This document shows positions 44,508 through 54,062 of a stretch of DNA of 64,000 bases, one piece after another. The first letter of the stretch is position 1; every line of letters begins with the position of its first letter. The position numbers and the translations under genes are program-made. The notes under the pieces were generated by a model, which saw only the letters and a list, made by a program, of their open reading frames with translations, searched no databases and was not told the DNA's origin. This stretch comes from Pyxidicoccus caerfyrddinensis (lineage in GTDB: Bacteria > Myxococcota > Myxococcia > Myxococcales > Myxococcaceae): contig NZ_JAAIYA010000025.1 in the NCBI RefSeq assembly GCF_010894405.1, positions 1-64,000 of the forward strand, in the 5' to 3' direction.

Positions 44508-45743
44508 ATGGCTCCCGTGGCACAGCAGCAGCGCGACACCGCCCGCTTCGGCCGGTACCGGCTCATCGACCGCATCGCTGTCGGTGGCATGGCGGAGATC
44601 TTCCTCGCGCACCAGAAGCATGACGACGGCCACGAGTCGCCCGTCGTCATCAAGCGCATCCGCCCGCACCTGTCCAAGCACGCGGCCTTCGTGAAGATGT
44701 TCCTCAACGAGGCCCGGCTCGCCTCCCAGCTCAACCACCCCAACGTCGTGCAGATTCACGACCTGGGGAAGATCGCGGAGAGCTACTTCATCGCCATGGA
44801 GTACGTGGCCGGGCGCGACATGCGCCGGGTGGTGCCCAAGGCGGAGGCGCTCGGGATTCCCTTCCCGCTGGTGTACGCGGTGAAGATTGCCTCGCAGGTC
44901 TGCGCGGGGCTGCACCACGCGCACACCAAGGTGGACCTGTACGGCAACCCGCTCAACATCGTCCACCGGGACGTGTCGCCCGAGAATGTCGTCGTCGCCT
45001 TCGACGGCTCGGTGAAGATTCTCGACTTCGGCATCGCCAAGGCCGCCAACCAGGTGGAGCAGACGCGCACCGGCGAAATCAAGGGCAAGCTCAGCTACAT
45101 GAGCCCGGAGCAGTGCCTGGGCAAGCCGCTGGACTGCCGCAGCGACATCTTCTCCCTCGGCGTCGTCCTCTACGAGTGGCTCACCGGCTTCAAGCTCTTC
45201 ACCGGCGAGTCCGAGGTGGCGGTGATGCGCAGCATCACCGAGGGGAAGATCTACACGCCCTCGTACTTCCGGGAGGACCTGCCCGAGCGGCTGGAGCTCA
45301 TCCTGATGAAGGCGCTGGAGCGCGACCGCGACAAGCGCTACCAGACGGCCGCGCAGATGCAGAAGGACCTGGACGCCTTCCTGGACGCGTACGAGTTCAC
45401 CCCCACGCCGCTGCACCTGTCCAACTTCCTCAAGCAGCTCTTCGAGGAGGAGCTGCAGGAAGAGCAGCGGCGCATGCAGGTGCGCGCGGCGGCGGCGCCC
45501 ACGTCGGAAGAGGCGCTGGAGTTGTCGGACGTGGTGGCCGCGCTCGACACGGTGAAGGGCGCGCCCGCGCCGGAGCCCGTCGCCCCGGTGGGCGAGAGCG
45601 ACGACCACACCGAGCCGCGCGTGCTGGCCGTGCCGCTGAGCCCCGCTGCCTACGAGGCGCTGGAGGCGGTGGCCCGCCGCAACGACGTCCCGGTGGGCCG
45701 GCTCGTGTCCGAGCTCATCGAGTCCTGGCTGAAGTACCGCTGA
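44508..45743 (+). CDS. Ser/Thr protein kinase with ribbon-helix-helix-like C-terminal domain
   Basis: Residues about 14-300 are a complete Hanks kinase: Gly-rich IAVGGMAEIFLA, Lys in VVIKRI, HRDVSPENVV, DFGIAK and MSPEQC. A helical linker with many Glu and Gln follows, then an Ala/Pro-rich stretch. The final 38 residues (RVLAVPLSPAAYEALEAVA, then RNDVPVGRLVSELIESWL) have the strand-helix-helix pattern of Arc/CopG ribbon-helix-helix DNA-binding domains. There is no membrane segment, so the kinase is cytoplasmic. TruA follows after one base. A kinase tied directly to a DNA-binding tail is unusual. Confidence 0.88.
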   Translation: MAPVAQQQRDTARFGRYRLIDRIAVGGMAEIFLAHQKHDDGHESPVVIKRIRPHLSKHAAFVKMFLNEARLASQLNHPNVVQIHDLGKIAESYFIAMEYVAGRDMRRVVPKAEALGIPFPLVYAVKIASQVCAGLHHAHTKVDLYGNPLNIVHRDVSPENVVVAFDGSVKILDFGIAKAANQVEQTRTGEIKGKLSYMSPEQCLGKPLDCRSDIFSLGVVLYEWLTGFKLFTGESEVAVMRSITEGKIYTPSYFREDLPERLELILMKALERDRDKRYQTAAQMQKDLDAFLDAYEFTPTPLHLSNFLKQLFEEELQEEQRRMQVRAAAAPTSEEALELSDVVAALDTVKGAPAPEPVAPVGESDDHTEPRVLAVPLSPAAYEALEAVARRNDVPVGRLVSELIESWLKYR

Positions 45744-45744
45744 C

Positions 45745-46542
45745 ATGCCCCGGTTGAAGCTGACGCTCGAGTACGAGGGGACGCACTACGTGGGCTGGCA
45801 GATTCAGCCCAATGGGCCGTCCGTGCAGGCGACGCTGGAGGACGGGCTGGCCCGGCTGCTGGGCGAGCGGGTGTCCGTGCTCTGCGCGGGGCGCACCGAC
45901 TCGGGCGTCCACGCCACCGGGCAGGTGGCCTGCTTCGACACCGCGCGGGTGCTGCCGATGAAGGCGTACGTCATGGGCCTCAATGGCCTGTTGCCGGACG
46001 ACCTCGCGGTGAGGTCCGCGGTGGAGGTGCCGGACGACTTCGACCCGCGCCGCTGGTCCCGGGGCAAGCGCTACCGGTACCGGCTGAGCAACCGCCGCAC
46101 GCGCTCGCCGATGCGCCGGGCGACGCACTGGGAGGTGTTCGCCGCGCTGGACGTGGAGGCCATGCAGCGCGCGGCGGTGCACCTCCTGGGCCGGCACGAC
46201 TACTCCGCCTTCCGGGCGGCGGACTGCCAGGCGAAGCACGCGATGCGCGAGATTCGGCGGCTGGCGGTGGAGGGCGAGGCCGGGGACGCGGTGTCCTTCG
46301 TGGTGGAGGGCACGGCCTTCCTCAAGCACATGGTGCGCAACCTGGTGGGGACGCTGGTGGAGGTGGGGAAGGGGAAAAGGCCCGAGGCGTGGGTGGCGGA
46401 GGTGCTGGCCTCGCGCAACCGGAAGCGGGCCGGGCCCACGGCGCCGCCGCAGGGGCTGGTGCTGGAGGAGGTCTTCTACGGGGATGGCCCGCCTCCTCGC
46501 ACGCCGGGGGGCGTGGCGGACGCGGACGAGGATGAGTGCTGA
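45745..46542 (+). CDS. truA: tRNA pseudouridine(38-40) synthase TruA
   Basis: The 265-residue protein has the TruA signature CAGRTDSGVHATGQV with catalytic Asp52, YEGTHYVGWQIQPN at the N-terminus, and LKHMVRNLVGTL near residue 200. It converts uridines 38-40 of the tRNA anticodon stem to pseudouridine. An acidic tail (ADADEDEC) ends it. The start is one base after the kinase stop, so the kinase and truA are co-transcribed and probably coupled. Confidence 0.96.
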   Translation: MPRLKLTLEYEGTHYVGWQIQPNGPSVQATLEDGLARLLGERVSVLCAGRTDSGVHATGQVACFDTARVLPMKAYVMGLNGLLPDDLAVRSAVEVPDDFDPRRWSRGKRYRYRLSNRRTRSPMRRATHWEVFAALDVEAMQRAAVHLLGRHDYSAFRAADCQAKHAMREIRRLAVEGEAGDAVSFVVEGTAFLKHMVRNLVGTLVEVGKGKRPEAWVAEVLASRNRKRAGPTAPPQGLVLEEVFYGDGPPPRTPGGVADADEDEC

Positions 46543-46562
46543 ACTGGAGTAGGCTGCCGGCC

Positions 46563-47183
46563 GTGAGCTCCAAGACGAGTGTCCTCGAACCGCTGCGCGT
46601 CCGCATCCGCCGCCTCCAGTTCATCATGGGGCTGGGGTTCATCGCGCTCATCGCAGGCCGGGGCATCGGCTGGGTGCTCATCATGCGCCTGACGACGCGC
46701 ATCCAGGAGCTGCCATTCGCCTTCCTGCAGATGCTGGCCGCGGTGGCGCTGGTGAACCTGTGGCTGCTCGTGGGCCTGCCGCTGCTCTGCTACGGCGCCG
46801 CGCGGGTGATTGAGCTGCGGCCGTGGCCCACGGCGCTGGGGGCTTCCGCCACGGGTCTGGCCTTCATCCTGATGATCGACTTCGTCCAGGGCGGCGCGGA
46901 CGCCCTGTGGGAGGGCGGCCTCTGGTCGGTGCTCAACGTGGTGACCTCCGCCGTCGGCGTGGCGCTCAGTGCCCGCGCCGTGGTGAAGGGCCGGGAAGCG
47001 GCGGCGCAGCAGGTCGGCAAGGCCCAGGCGAAGGCCCAGGAGCGCAAGTCCGAGTACGACGAGTTCCTCCGCGCGGCCGAGGCGGGCGCGGCCCGACTGG
47101 AGCAGCGTGAGGCCGCGGCGCAGCAGCCCCAGGGCGCCGAGCCCGCGCCCTCGCCGGACACCAGCAAGACGCCGGCCGCCTGA
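46563..47183 (+). CDS. Small membrane protein with charged C-terminal coiled tail
   Basis: About four membrane helices span residues 20-130 (VNLWLLVGLPLLCYGAARV among them). They are followed by a charged helical tail rich in Ala, Gln, Glu and Lys (about 140-205). No family is recognised. I chose GTG 46563 because the upstream GTG at 46536 overlaps truA and adds only nine residues; either could be right. It lies in the truA transcription unit and faces the 47241 gene across a hairpin. Confidence 0.65.
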   Translation: MSSKTSVLEPLRVRIRRLQFIMGLGFIALIAGRGIGWVLIMRLTTRIQELPFAFLQMLAAVALVNLWLLVGLPLLCYGAARVIELRPWPTALGASATGLAFILMIDFVQGGADALWEGGLWSVLNVVTSAVGVALSARAVVKGREAAAQQVGKAQAKAQERKSEYDEFLRAAEAGAARLEQREAAAQQPQGAEPAPSPDTSKTPAA

Positions 47184-47194
47184 GCCGGCTTCGG

Positions 47195-47217
47195 CTCCCG
47201 GTGTGCCTGGCCGGGAG
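47195..47217. terminator. Hairpin between convergent genes
   Basis: CTCCCGG (47195-47201) and CCGGGAG (47211-47217) flank a 9-nt loop in the 57-nt gap between convergent stops at 47183 and 47241. It can serve both strands. Confidence 0.6.
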
Positions 47218-47240
47218 GCCTTCCTCCCGCCGCTGAACGC

Positions 47241-47753
47241 TCAATCGGTGGTGATGCGCCCGGGGGCGTCGTTGGTGCCCGTCGTCGTATGGCACGAGCC
47301 GCAGGCCCCGGTGTTCTGGGGCGTGCTCATGGCGCGCTGGACTCCGGCCACGTTGATGCGGGCGGTGTAGGGGAACGCGAAGCCCTGGGCATCCCCGGCC
47401 CGGAGGAAGAAGTTGCCCGAGGCATTGGTCAGCAGCGTGTAGCTCTTCTGCTGGGCGTCGGTGATGACCACCTGGGCGCCTTCGACGCCCGCACAGTCGT
47501 TCGCTTCGTGAGAGGTGGCGTGGACGGTGCCCGCCACCACGAACCGCGGCCCCTCACCCCGCTCGGTGTGACACTGGATGCAGTCGCCTCCGGGGTGCAT
47601 CAGGGGCGACTCGCTGTCCCCGCCCGTCCACTTCATCCCGGTGGAGCACTCGGTGGTGCTCGTGGGCTCCAGGGAGCCTCCCTCGCCACAGCCCGCGTGC
47701 AGGCCACCCAGGATGAGACACAAAACGGCAAACGACTGACGGCGAAGGGTCAT
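47241..47753 (-). CDS. Small lipoprotein with two c-heme motifs
   Basis: The 170-residue protein has a signal with lipobox LHAGC and two CxxCH sites: CIQCH at 58-62 and CGSCH at 151-155. Between them is a carboxypeptidase-regulatory-like beta segment (VAGTVHATSHE, then TNASGNFFLRAG). AGGAG lies just upstream of the ATG at 47753; the frame extends further upstream but without signal sequence. It is probably a diheme electron-transfer or ligand-binding lipoprotein. It is divergent to the metal-efflux operon across 198 nt. Confidence 0.8.
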   Translation of the reverse strand: MTLRRQSFAVLCLILGGLHAGCGEGGSLEPTSTTECSTGMKWTGGDSESPLMHPGGDCIQCHTERGEGPRFVVAGTVHATSHEANDCAGVEGAQVVITDAQQKSYTLLTNASGNFFLRAGDAQGFAFPYTARINVAGVQRAMSTPQNTGACGSCHTTTGTNDAPGRITTD

Positions 47754-47951
47754 GGAACTCCTCTTGAGAGGGATTGAGACAAAAGAATGCGTGTGACGCC
47801 GTCTGTCAACATCAATTGCCGAGGCGTAATCATTCCAATGACTTGCGCTCACGCCGTCGCTCGCGGCGTCGGTGTGGGTGTCTGCCATTTATGAGAATTC
47901 ATTCAGAGATGTCTCAAACTCGCCTGGTGTGACGCCGCTACGGTGCCCGCC

Positions 47952-49166
47952 ATGGTGGTCGTCCTGACAGCCTTCCTGCTTGCCGCCTCGCCCGAGACGG
48001 CGCCCCTGAGCTTCGCGGAGGCGCTCGCGCTGGCGGAGCGCGCGCCCCTGCCTGACGCCGCCGCGCGCGCTGGAGTCCAAGCGCGCCGCGGATGCGCGCA
48101 TGTCCACGCTGGCCAACCCGCAGCTCGTCGTGGAGCCCGGCTGGCGGCGCTCGGAGGCCGCTGGCGGTGGACTGGACCTGCGCGTCGGCGTGGCGCAGCC
48201 CTTCAACCTCTCCGGCCACGGGGCCGCGCGCGCGGAGGCCGCGCGGCTGGAGACGGAAGCCCTCCGCGCGGAGGCCCGCGCGCTCCTGCTGGCCCGGCGG
48301 CTGTCGGTGGCCGAGGCCTGGCTCCTGCTGTGGGCCGCCGAGCAGGCCCAGGCGCAGGCCGCCGAGGAGGTCCGGCTCGCGGGTGAGCTGCGACGGGCGG
48401 TGGAGTCCGCCGCGGCGCTCGGCGCGGCCACCGCGCTGGACGTGGCGGAGGCCACCACCTACGCGGCCGAGGCCCGGCTGGCGGAGCTGGACGCGCAGGG
48501 ACAGGTGGCCGAGCGTCGCGCCGCCTTCTCCCGTCAGGTGGGGGGCCATGGGACATGGCCCGTCTCCGCCGCCGGCCCGCTGCCAGAGGTGGCGCTGCCG
48601 CCCGAGTCGCGGTGGCCGCAGCTGCAAGCGAGCGCGGCGCGGCTGCCGGCGGTGGTGGCGCGGCGGTTCCAGGCACGCGCCGAGCGCGCCCGGGCCGACG
48701 AGGTGCGGGCCGCCAGGGGCGTTCAGCTCCAGCTCGGCGTCGCGGCCCTGCGCGAGTACGACGGCGCGGTGGGCGGCGTGGCCACCGTGGGCGTGACGCC
48801 GCCCGTGTTCGACCGCGCCGAGCGCGAGCGCGGCACCCTGCTGGCTGGCGCCACGCGGCTGGAGGGTGAGGCCGCCGACGCCGCCGCCACCGCCGGGCGG
48901 ACCTGGCGCTCGCCCTCCACGAGGTGGAGCACTCGCACGAGGTGGCGGAGGTGCTTCGCGGCACGCTGCTGCCCGGCGCCCAGAAGGCCGCGAGCCTGGC
49001 GGAGCTGCTCTTCCGCGCGGGTGACGCCACCGTCCTCGAGGTGGTCCGCCTGCGCCGCGCGCTCGTCACCGCCCGCATCCGCCTGGGCCATGCGCTGGCC
49101 GGGGAGGCCCTGGCGCGTGTGCGGGCCCACTTCCTCGTCGACGCGCTCGGCGAGCCTGCTTCGTGA
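47952..49166 (+). pseudogene. CzcC/CusC-type outer membrane factor with two compensating frameshifts
   Basis: A signal (MVVVLTAFLLAASPETAP) and LSFAEALALAERAPLPDAA begin in one frame. Near 48055-48095 the reading must move to the next frame, giving ALESKRAADARMSTLANPQL and a long outer-membrane-efflux body. Near 48890-48900 it must return to the first frame to give ADLALALHEVEHSHEVAEVL and end at 49166. Both breaks are in GCC/GCG-rich runs. The joined protein of about 404 residues has normal TolC-family helices. It heads the efflux operon. Errors in sequence are the simplest reading, but a true pseudogene cannot be excluded. Confidence 0.8.
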
Positions 49167-49177
49167 GGTTGCACACC

Positions 49178-50272
49178 ATGAGATTCGTCTTGCTGCCCAC
49201 CCTCCTGCTGCTGGGAATGGCCCCTGGCTGCTCCACGCCACTGGAAGCCGGGGCCGATTCCGCACGGCCCGCGGCGCCGCGGCCGAGCTCCGCCTCTTCC
49301 TGGGTGCGTCCCCGTCCCTCGCGGGGCGTGCCGCTGGCGGAGGCGCCCGCCCGCGTGCTGCCGGCGCCCGGGGGCACGGCCGTCGTGGGCGTCCCCCTGC
49401 GCGCCACCGTGGCCCGCATCGCCATCCGCCCGGGCCAGCGGGTGAAGCAGGGCGAGGTGCTGTTGGAGGTCCGCATGCCGGAAGCCGTGGAGGCCGCGGG
49501 CCGCTTCCTGGCCGCGTCCCTGCGGCGCGACGCGTACTCGAAGCGCCGCGAGCAGCTCCTGGCGCTCCAGGCACAGGGCATGGCCCGGCTGGCGGAGCTG
49601 TCCGAGGCGGAGACGCAGGTCGCCGAGGCCCAGGCGGCCGCGCAGGCCGCGCTGGCGCTGCTCGCGGTGGCGGGGCTGGGCGCGGGGGACGCGGCCGCCA
49701 TGGCGCGCGGCGGCGCCGTGCCGCTGCGAAGCCCCGTGGCGGGCATCGTCACCGAGGTGTCCGGGGAGCTGGGTGAGACGCGCGAGGGCGGTGGCGTGCC
49801 GTGGGTGCGGGTGGCGGGCGAGGGCGAGGCCCTGCTCGAGGCCCGCTTCACCCGCGCCCTTCCCGCGGAGGCCCGCTTCGAGCTGGCCCTTCCGGGCGAG
49901 GCGCCGCTGCCCCTGCGCGAGGTGGGCCGCTCGCCCGCCGTGGACGCCCGGGATGGCACCACCGCGGCCTGGTTCGCTCCCGAGCCCTCGCGCGTCCTGC
50001 CCGCGGGCCTCACCGGCACGGTGCGCGTGCGCGCGGACAGCCTGCCGGGCGTCTTGGTGGTGCCGTCGCGGGCGCTGCTGCTGGAGGCGGGGCGGGCCGA
50101 GCTGCTGGTGCGCGAGGCGGAGGGCTTCCGCCGCCAGCCGGTGGAGGTGGTGGTGACTTCCGGCGCGGACGCGCTGGTGCGGGGGGCCGGTGCGGCGGAC
50201 GCGGTGGCCGCGGACGCGCAGGCCCTGCTCGCCGCCGCGAGCGTCACCCCGGGCGAGGAGGGGACACGGTGA
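49178..50272 (+). CDS. CzcB/CusB-type membrane fusion protein
   Basis: The 364-residue protein has a signal with a possible lipobox (MAPGC) and a Pro-rich linker. A biotinyl-lipoyl half (ATVARIAIRPGQRVKQGEVL), a helical hairpin (about 100-165) and the second lipoyl half (VPLRSPVAGIVTEV) follow, then beta-barrel domains. This is the periplasmic adaptor of a resistance-nodulation-division efflux system. GAGG precedes ATG 49178, 11 nt after the outer membrane factor stop. The end overlaps the pump gene by GTGA. No His-rich metal-binding stretch is present, so the metal is not apparent from this protein. Confidence 0.9.
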   Translation: MRFVLLPTLLLLGMAPGCSTPLEAGADSARPAAPRPSSASSWVRPRPSRGVPLAEAPARVLPAPGGTAVVGVPLRATVARIAIRPGQRVKQGEVLLEVRMPEAVEAAGRFLAASLRRDAYSKRREQLLALQAQGMARLAELSEAETQVAEAQAAAQAALALLAVAGLGAGDAAAMARGGAVPLRSPVAGIVTEVSGELGETREGGGVPWVRVAGEGEALLEARFTRALPAEARFELALPGEAPLPLREVGRSPAVDARDGTTAAWFAPEPSRVLPAGLTGTVRVRADSLPGVLVVPSRALLLEAGRAELLVREAEGFRRQPVEVVVTSGADALVRGAGAADAVAADAQALLAAASVTPGEEGTR

Positions 50273-53200
50273 TTGCCCGGCTCGTGGAGGCCAGTGTCCG
50301 GCACCGCGGCCTGGTGCTGTCGCTGACGGCGGTGCTCGCGCTGGTGGCGGGCGCGGTGGCCTTCCGGCTGGAGCTGGACGCGCTGCCGGACATCACCACC
50401 AACCAGGTGCTCGTCCTCACGCGCGCCCCCGGGCTGACGCCCGAGGAGGTGGAGCGGCTCGTCTCGCGTCCCATCGAAGCGGCACTCAGCGGCATCCCCG
50501 GGCTCGTCGAGCACCGGAGCCTGTCGCGCTATGGCATCTCCTCCGTCACCGCCGTCTTCGACGACGGGGTGGACCCGTACCGCGCGCGCCAGGGCGTGCA
50601 GGAGCGGCTCACCGGGCTGGCGTCCCGCCTGCCGCCGGGGGTGGAGGTGCCGGAGCTGGGGCCGCTCACCGGCGGCCTGGGCGAGGTCTTCCACTTCACG
50701 CTGGGCTCGCCGGAGCGCACGCCCGCGGAGCTGCGCGAGCTGGCGGAGCTGCGCGTGGCCCCGCTGCTGCGCGGCGTGCCGGGCGTGGTGGAGGTGAACA
50801 GCTGGGGCGGGCAGCAGCGCACGCTGGAGGTGCGGGCAGACCCGGTGAAGCTGGCCGCGCGCGGGCTGACGCTCGCGGACGTGCGCGAGGCGCTGGAGGG
50901 CGCGTCGGGCGCGGTGCCGGGGGCGAGCCTCGCGGCGGGAGACCGGCAGGTGCTGGTGCGCGCGGTGGCCCGGCCTCCAGGCGCCACCGAGCTGGGCGGC
51001 GCGGTGGTGCGCACGCCGGGCGGCGGCCATGTGCGGGTGGCGGACCTGGCGGACGTGGGGCCGGGCGCGCTGCCCCGCATCGGCACCGCCACCGCCAACG
51101 GCCGGGGTGAGACTGTCTACGTCATGGTGCAGATGCTCCGCGGCGCCAATGCGCTGCAGGTGGTGGAGGCCCTGCACGCGCGCATGGCGGACGTGGAGGC
51201 GGTGCTGCCCGCGGACGTCCGGGTGGACCTCGTCTATGACCGGGGCGTGCTGGTGCGCGGCACCCTGCGCACGGTGGCGAAGAACCTGGCCGAGGGCGGC
51301 CTGCTGGTGGTGCTGGTGCTGCTGGCCCTGCTGGGCCGCTTCCGGGCGGGGCTGCTGGTGGCCTCGGTGATTCCGCTGTCCATGCTGGGCGCGTCCGTGG
51401 GCATGGTGCTGCTGGGCATCCCCGGCAATCTGATGAGCCTGGGCGCCATCGACTTCGGCCTCCTGGTGGACGGCGCGGTGGTGATGGTGGAAGGCGTGTT
51501 CCACCACGTGGGGCACGCCCGGCAGCCCGTCCCGGAAGACGCGTGGCGGCGACGGCTGGGCGAGGTGATGGCGTCGATGTCCCGGCCCGTCTTCTTCTCC
51601 GTGCTCATCATCATGCTCGTCTACATGCCGGTGCTGTCGCTCACCGGCGCGGACGGGAAGATGTTCCGGCCCATGGCGCTCACGGTGATGCTGGCGCTGG
51701 CCACCTCGCTGCTGCTGGCGCTCACCTTCATCCCCGCGGCGGCGAGCTGGGTGCTGCGGCCCCGAGACATCCCGGAGCGCGAGCCCTGGTTGGTGCGCGC
51801 GGTGGAGCGCGCCTACCGCCCGCTGCTGGAGCGGGCCCTGCGGCACCCGGCCCGGGTGGCCGGTGGCGCGGGGGCGCTGCTCGCCCTGGGCCTCGTCCTC
51901 TACATGCGGGCGGGCATCGAGTTCGTCCCCCAGCTGAACGAGGGAGACCTGGTGGTGCAGACGACGCGCGCGGGCGACATCCGGCTGGAGGCGGCGGTGC
52001 GCGAGGCGGGACGGCTGGAGGCGGCGCTGCTGGGGCGCGTGCCGGAGGTGGCGCGGGTGGTGTCTCGCGTGGGCAGCCCCGCGGTGGCCACGGACATCAT
52101 GGGCCTGGAGCAGGCGGACGTCTTCGTCACCCTGACGCCGCGCGAGCACTGGCGCCCGGGCCTGACTCCGGAGGCGCTGGTGGAAGACTTGCGGCGCACG
52201 CTGGACGCACACGCCCCCGGCGGCGAGCCCTCCTTCACCCAGCCCATCCAGATGCGCTTCAACGAACTGCTGGGCGGCTCCGTCACCGACGTGGCGGTGA
52301 GCCTCTACGGCGAGGACCTGGGCACGCTGCGTGGACTGGCCGAGACGGTGGCGTCGCGGGTGGAGGGCGAGCCGGGCGCGGTGGACGTGCGCGTGCTCGC
52401 GCCGCCCGAGGTGTCGCTGCTGGAGGTGGAGCCCCGGCCGCTGGACGCGGCGCGCGCGGGCTTCTCCGTGCGGCAGGTGCTGGAGGCGGTGCAGGCGGTG
52501 CGCACCGGGCTGGAGGTGGGCGCCACCTACGACGGCGCGGTGCGGGTGCCCATCGTCCTGCGGCTCGGCGCGGACGCGGAGGCCTTCTCGCTGGAGGACC
52601 TGTCGCTGCCCACCGCCTCGGGCGGGCTGGTGCCGCTGTCCCGCGTGGCGGACGTGCGCCTGACGGCGGCGCCCAGCCTGGTGAGCCGCCAGGACGGGCA
52701 GCGCCGGCTGGTGGTGGGCTTCAACGTGCGGGGCGCGGACCTGGGGACGGTGGTGGCCGGTGCACGGGCGAGGGTGGACGAAGGGCTCCGGCTGCCGGAC
52801 GGCTACCGGCTCGTCTGGGGTGGCCAGTACGAGACCTTGACGGCGGCGGCGCGGCGGCTTTCGCTGGTGCTTCCCGCGGTGGGGGTCCTCATCGTGACGG
52901 TGCTCGTCGTGGCGTTCGGGCGGCTCCGGCCCGCCCTCATCATCTTCACCCACGTGCCCTTCGCGTGCGTGGGCGGTGTGCTCGCGCTGTCGCTGCGCGG
53001 CATGCCGGTGTCCATCTCCGCGGCCATCGGCTTCATCGCCCTATCCGGCATCGCCGTGCTCAACGGCGTGGTGTGGGTGTCGCGGCTCCTGCAGCATGAG
53101 GCGGCGGGGATGTGGGTGCCGGAGGCGGTGCGGCTCACCGCCCGCGAGCGGCTCCGCCCGGTGCTGATGACGGCGCTGGTGGCGGCCCTGGGCTTCGTGC

Positions 53201-53382
53201 CCATGATGCTGGCGCGGGGCGTGGGGGCGGAGGTGCAGCGGCCCCTCGCCACGGTGGTGGTGGGCGGGTTGGTGACGTCCACGCTGCTCACCCTGGGCGT
53301 GCTGCCCTCGCTCTACCCCTGGCTGTCGCGCCGCCGGGTCCGGAGCGCGCCGCGGCTCGCCGCGCCGGAGGTCTCGACGTGA
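50269..53382 (+). CDS. CzcA/CusA-type heavy-metal RND efflux pump
   Basis: The 1037-residue protein has the RND pattern of twelve membrane helices and two large periplasmic loops. The fourth helix carries DFGLLVDGAVVMVE (Asp395, Asp401, Glu408), the proton-relay motif of the HME branch that expels Zn, Co, Cd, Ni, Cu or Ag. The opening ELDALPDITTNQVLVLTRAP is also HME-like. The GTG start overlaps the adaptor stop and its own stop overlaps the response regulator start. The ion is not assignable: there is no Cus-like Met cluster that I can point to. Confidence 0.93.
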   Translation: MIARLVEASVRHRGLVLSLTAVLALVAGAVAFRLELDALPDITTNQVLVLTRAPGLTPEEVERLVSRPIEAALSGIPGLVEHRSLSRYGISSVTAVFDDGVDPYRARQGVQERLTGLASRLPPGVEVPELGPLTGGLGEVFHFTLGSPERTPAELRELAELRVAPLLRGVPGVVEVNSWGGQQRTLEVRADPVKLAARGLTLADVREALEGASGAVPGASLAAGDRQVLVRAVARPPGATELGGAVVRTPGGGHVRVADLADVGPGALPRIGTATANGRGETVYVMVQMLRGANALQVVEALHARMADVEAVLPADVRVDLVYDRGVLVRGTLRTVAKNLAEGGLLVVLVLLALLGRFRAGLLVASVIPLSMLGASVGMVLLGIPGNLMSLGAIDFGLLVDGAVVMVEGVFHHVGHARQPVPEDAWRRRLGEVMASMSRPVFFSVLIIMLVYMPVLSLTGADGKMFRPMALTVMLALATSLLLALTFIPAAASWVLRPRDIPEREPWLVRAVERAYRPLLERALRHPARVAGGAGALLALGLVLYMRAGIEFVPQLNEGDLVVQTTRAGDIRLEAAVREAGRLEAALLGRVPEVARVVSRVGSPAVATDIMGLEQADVFVTLTPREHWRPGLTPEALVEDLRRTLDAHAPGGEPSFTQPIQMRFNELLGGSVTDVAVSLYGEDLGTLRGLAETVASRVEGEPGAVDVRVLAPPEVSLLEVEPRPLDAARAGFSVRQVLEAVQAVRTGLEVGATYDGAVRVPIVLRLGADAEAFSLEDLSLPTASGGLVPLSRVADVRLTAAPSLVSRQDGQRRLVVGFNVRGADLGTVVAGARARVDEGLRLPDGYRLVWGGQYETLTAAARRLSLVLPAVGVLIVTVLVVAFGRLRPALIIFTHVPFACVGGVLALSLRGMPVSISAAIGFIALSGIAVLNGVVWVSRLLQHEAAGMWVPEAVRLTARERLRPVLMTALVAALGFVPMMLARGVGAEVQRPLATVVVGGLVTSTLLTLGVLPSLYPWLSRRRVRSAPRLAAPEVST

Positions 53383-54062
53383 AGCTGCTGCTGGTGGAGG
53401 ACGAGGAGCGCATGGCCCGGCTGCTGAGCCGCGGGCTGTCCGAGGCCGGCCACCACGTGGACGTGTGCGAGCGGGGCGAGGACGCGCTCCAGCAGGCGAT
53501 GGACGTGGCGTACGACATCGTGCTGTTGGACTGGAACCTGCCGGACCTGGACGGGCTGGCGGTGCTGCGGCGGTGGCGCGGGCGCGGGCTGCGCACGCCG
53601 GTGATGCTGCTCACCGCGCGCGGCACGGTGGGCGAGAAGGTGACGGGCCTGCGCGCCGGCGCGGACGACTATCTGGCCAAGCCCTTCGCCTTCGAGGAGC
53701 TGCTGGCCCGGCTGGAGGCGCTGCATCGCCGGGGGGACGCGGGCACGCCGCTGTGGCAGGTGGGGCCGCTGGTGCTGGACTCGCGCCGGAGGGTGCTGCG
53801 GCACGGCGACCAGGAGCAGCCGCTCACCGGGCGTGAGTTCGCGCTCTTCCTGGAGCTGGGCGGGCACGTGGGCGAGGTGCGTGCCCGCTCGGAGCTGCTG
53901 GCGAGCGTGTGGGGCGACACCTTCGACGGGCCGCCCAACATCGTGGACGTGTACGTGGGCTACCTGCGCGGGAAGCTGGAGCGGCTGGGGGCCTCGGGGG
54001 CGGTGTCCATCCAGGTGGTGCGCGGGGTGGGCTTCAGGCTGGTGGTGGGGGGCGGGAAGTGA
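53379..54062 (+). CDS. OmpR/PhoB-family response regulator of the efflux operon
   Basis: The 227-residue protein has a receiver domain with acidic pair Glu7-Asp8, phospho-acceptor Asp51 (VLLDWNLPD) and Lys in YLAKPF. A winged-helix output domain ends VVRGVGFRLV. It is a CzcR/CusR-type regulator. Both ends overlap neighbours as GTGA junctions, so its dose is tied to pump and kinase translation. It probably activates the operon from the promoter upstream of 47952. Confidence 0.93.
   Translation: MKLLLVEDEERMARLLSRGLSEAGHHVDVCERGEDALQQAMDVAYDIVLLDWNLPDLDGLAVLRRWRGRGLRTPVMLLTARGTVGEKVTGLRAGADDYLAKPFAFEELLARLEALHRRGDAGTPLWQVGPLVLDSRRRVLRHGDQEQPLTGREFALFLELGGHVGEVRARSELLASVWGDTFDGPPNIVDVYVGYLRGKLERLGASGAVSIQVVRGVGFRLVVGGGK

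Noticed and set aside
49066..52953. A 1295-codon open frame antisense to the efflux pump genes
   Set aside because: It is Arg/His/Gln/Gly-rich low-complexity sequence with no domain and is a codon-bias shadow of the fusion protein and pump genes.
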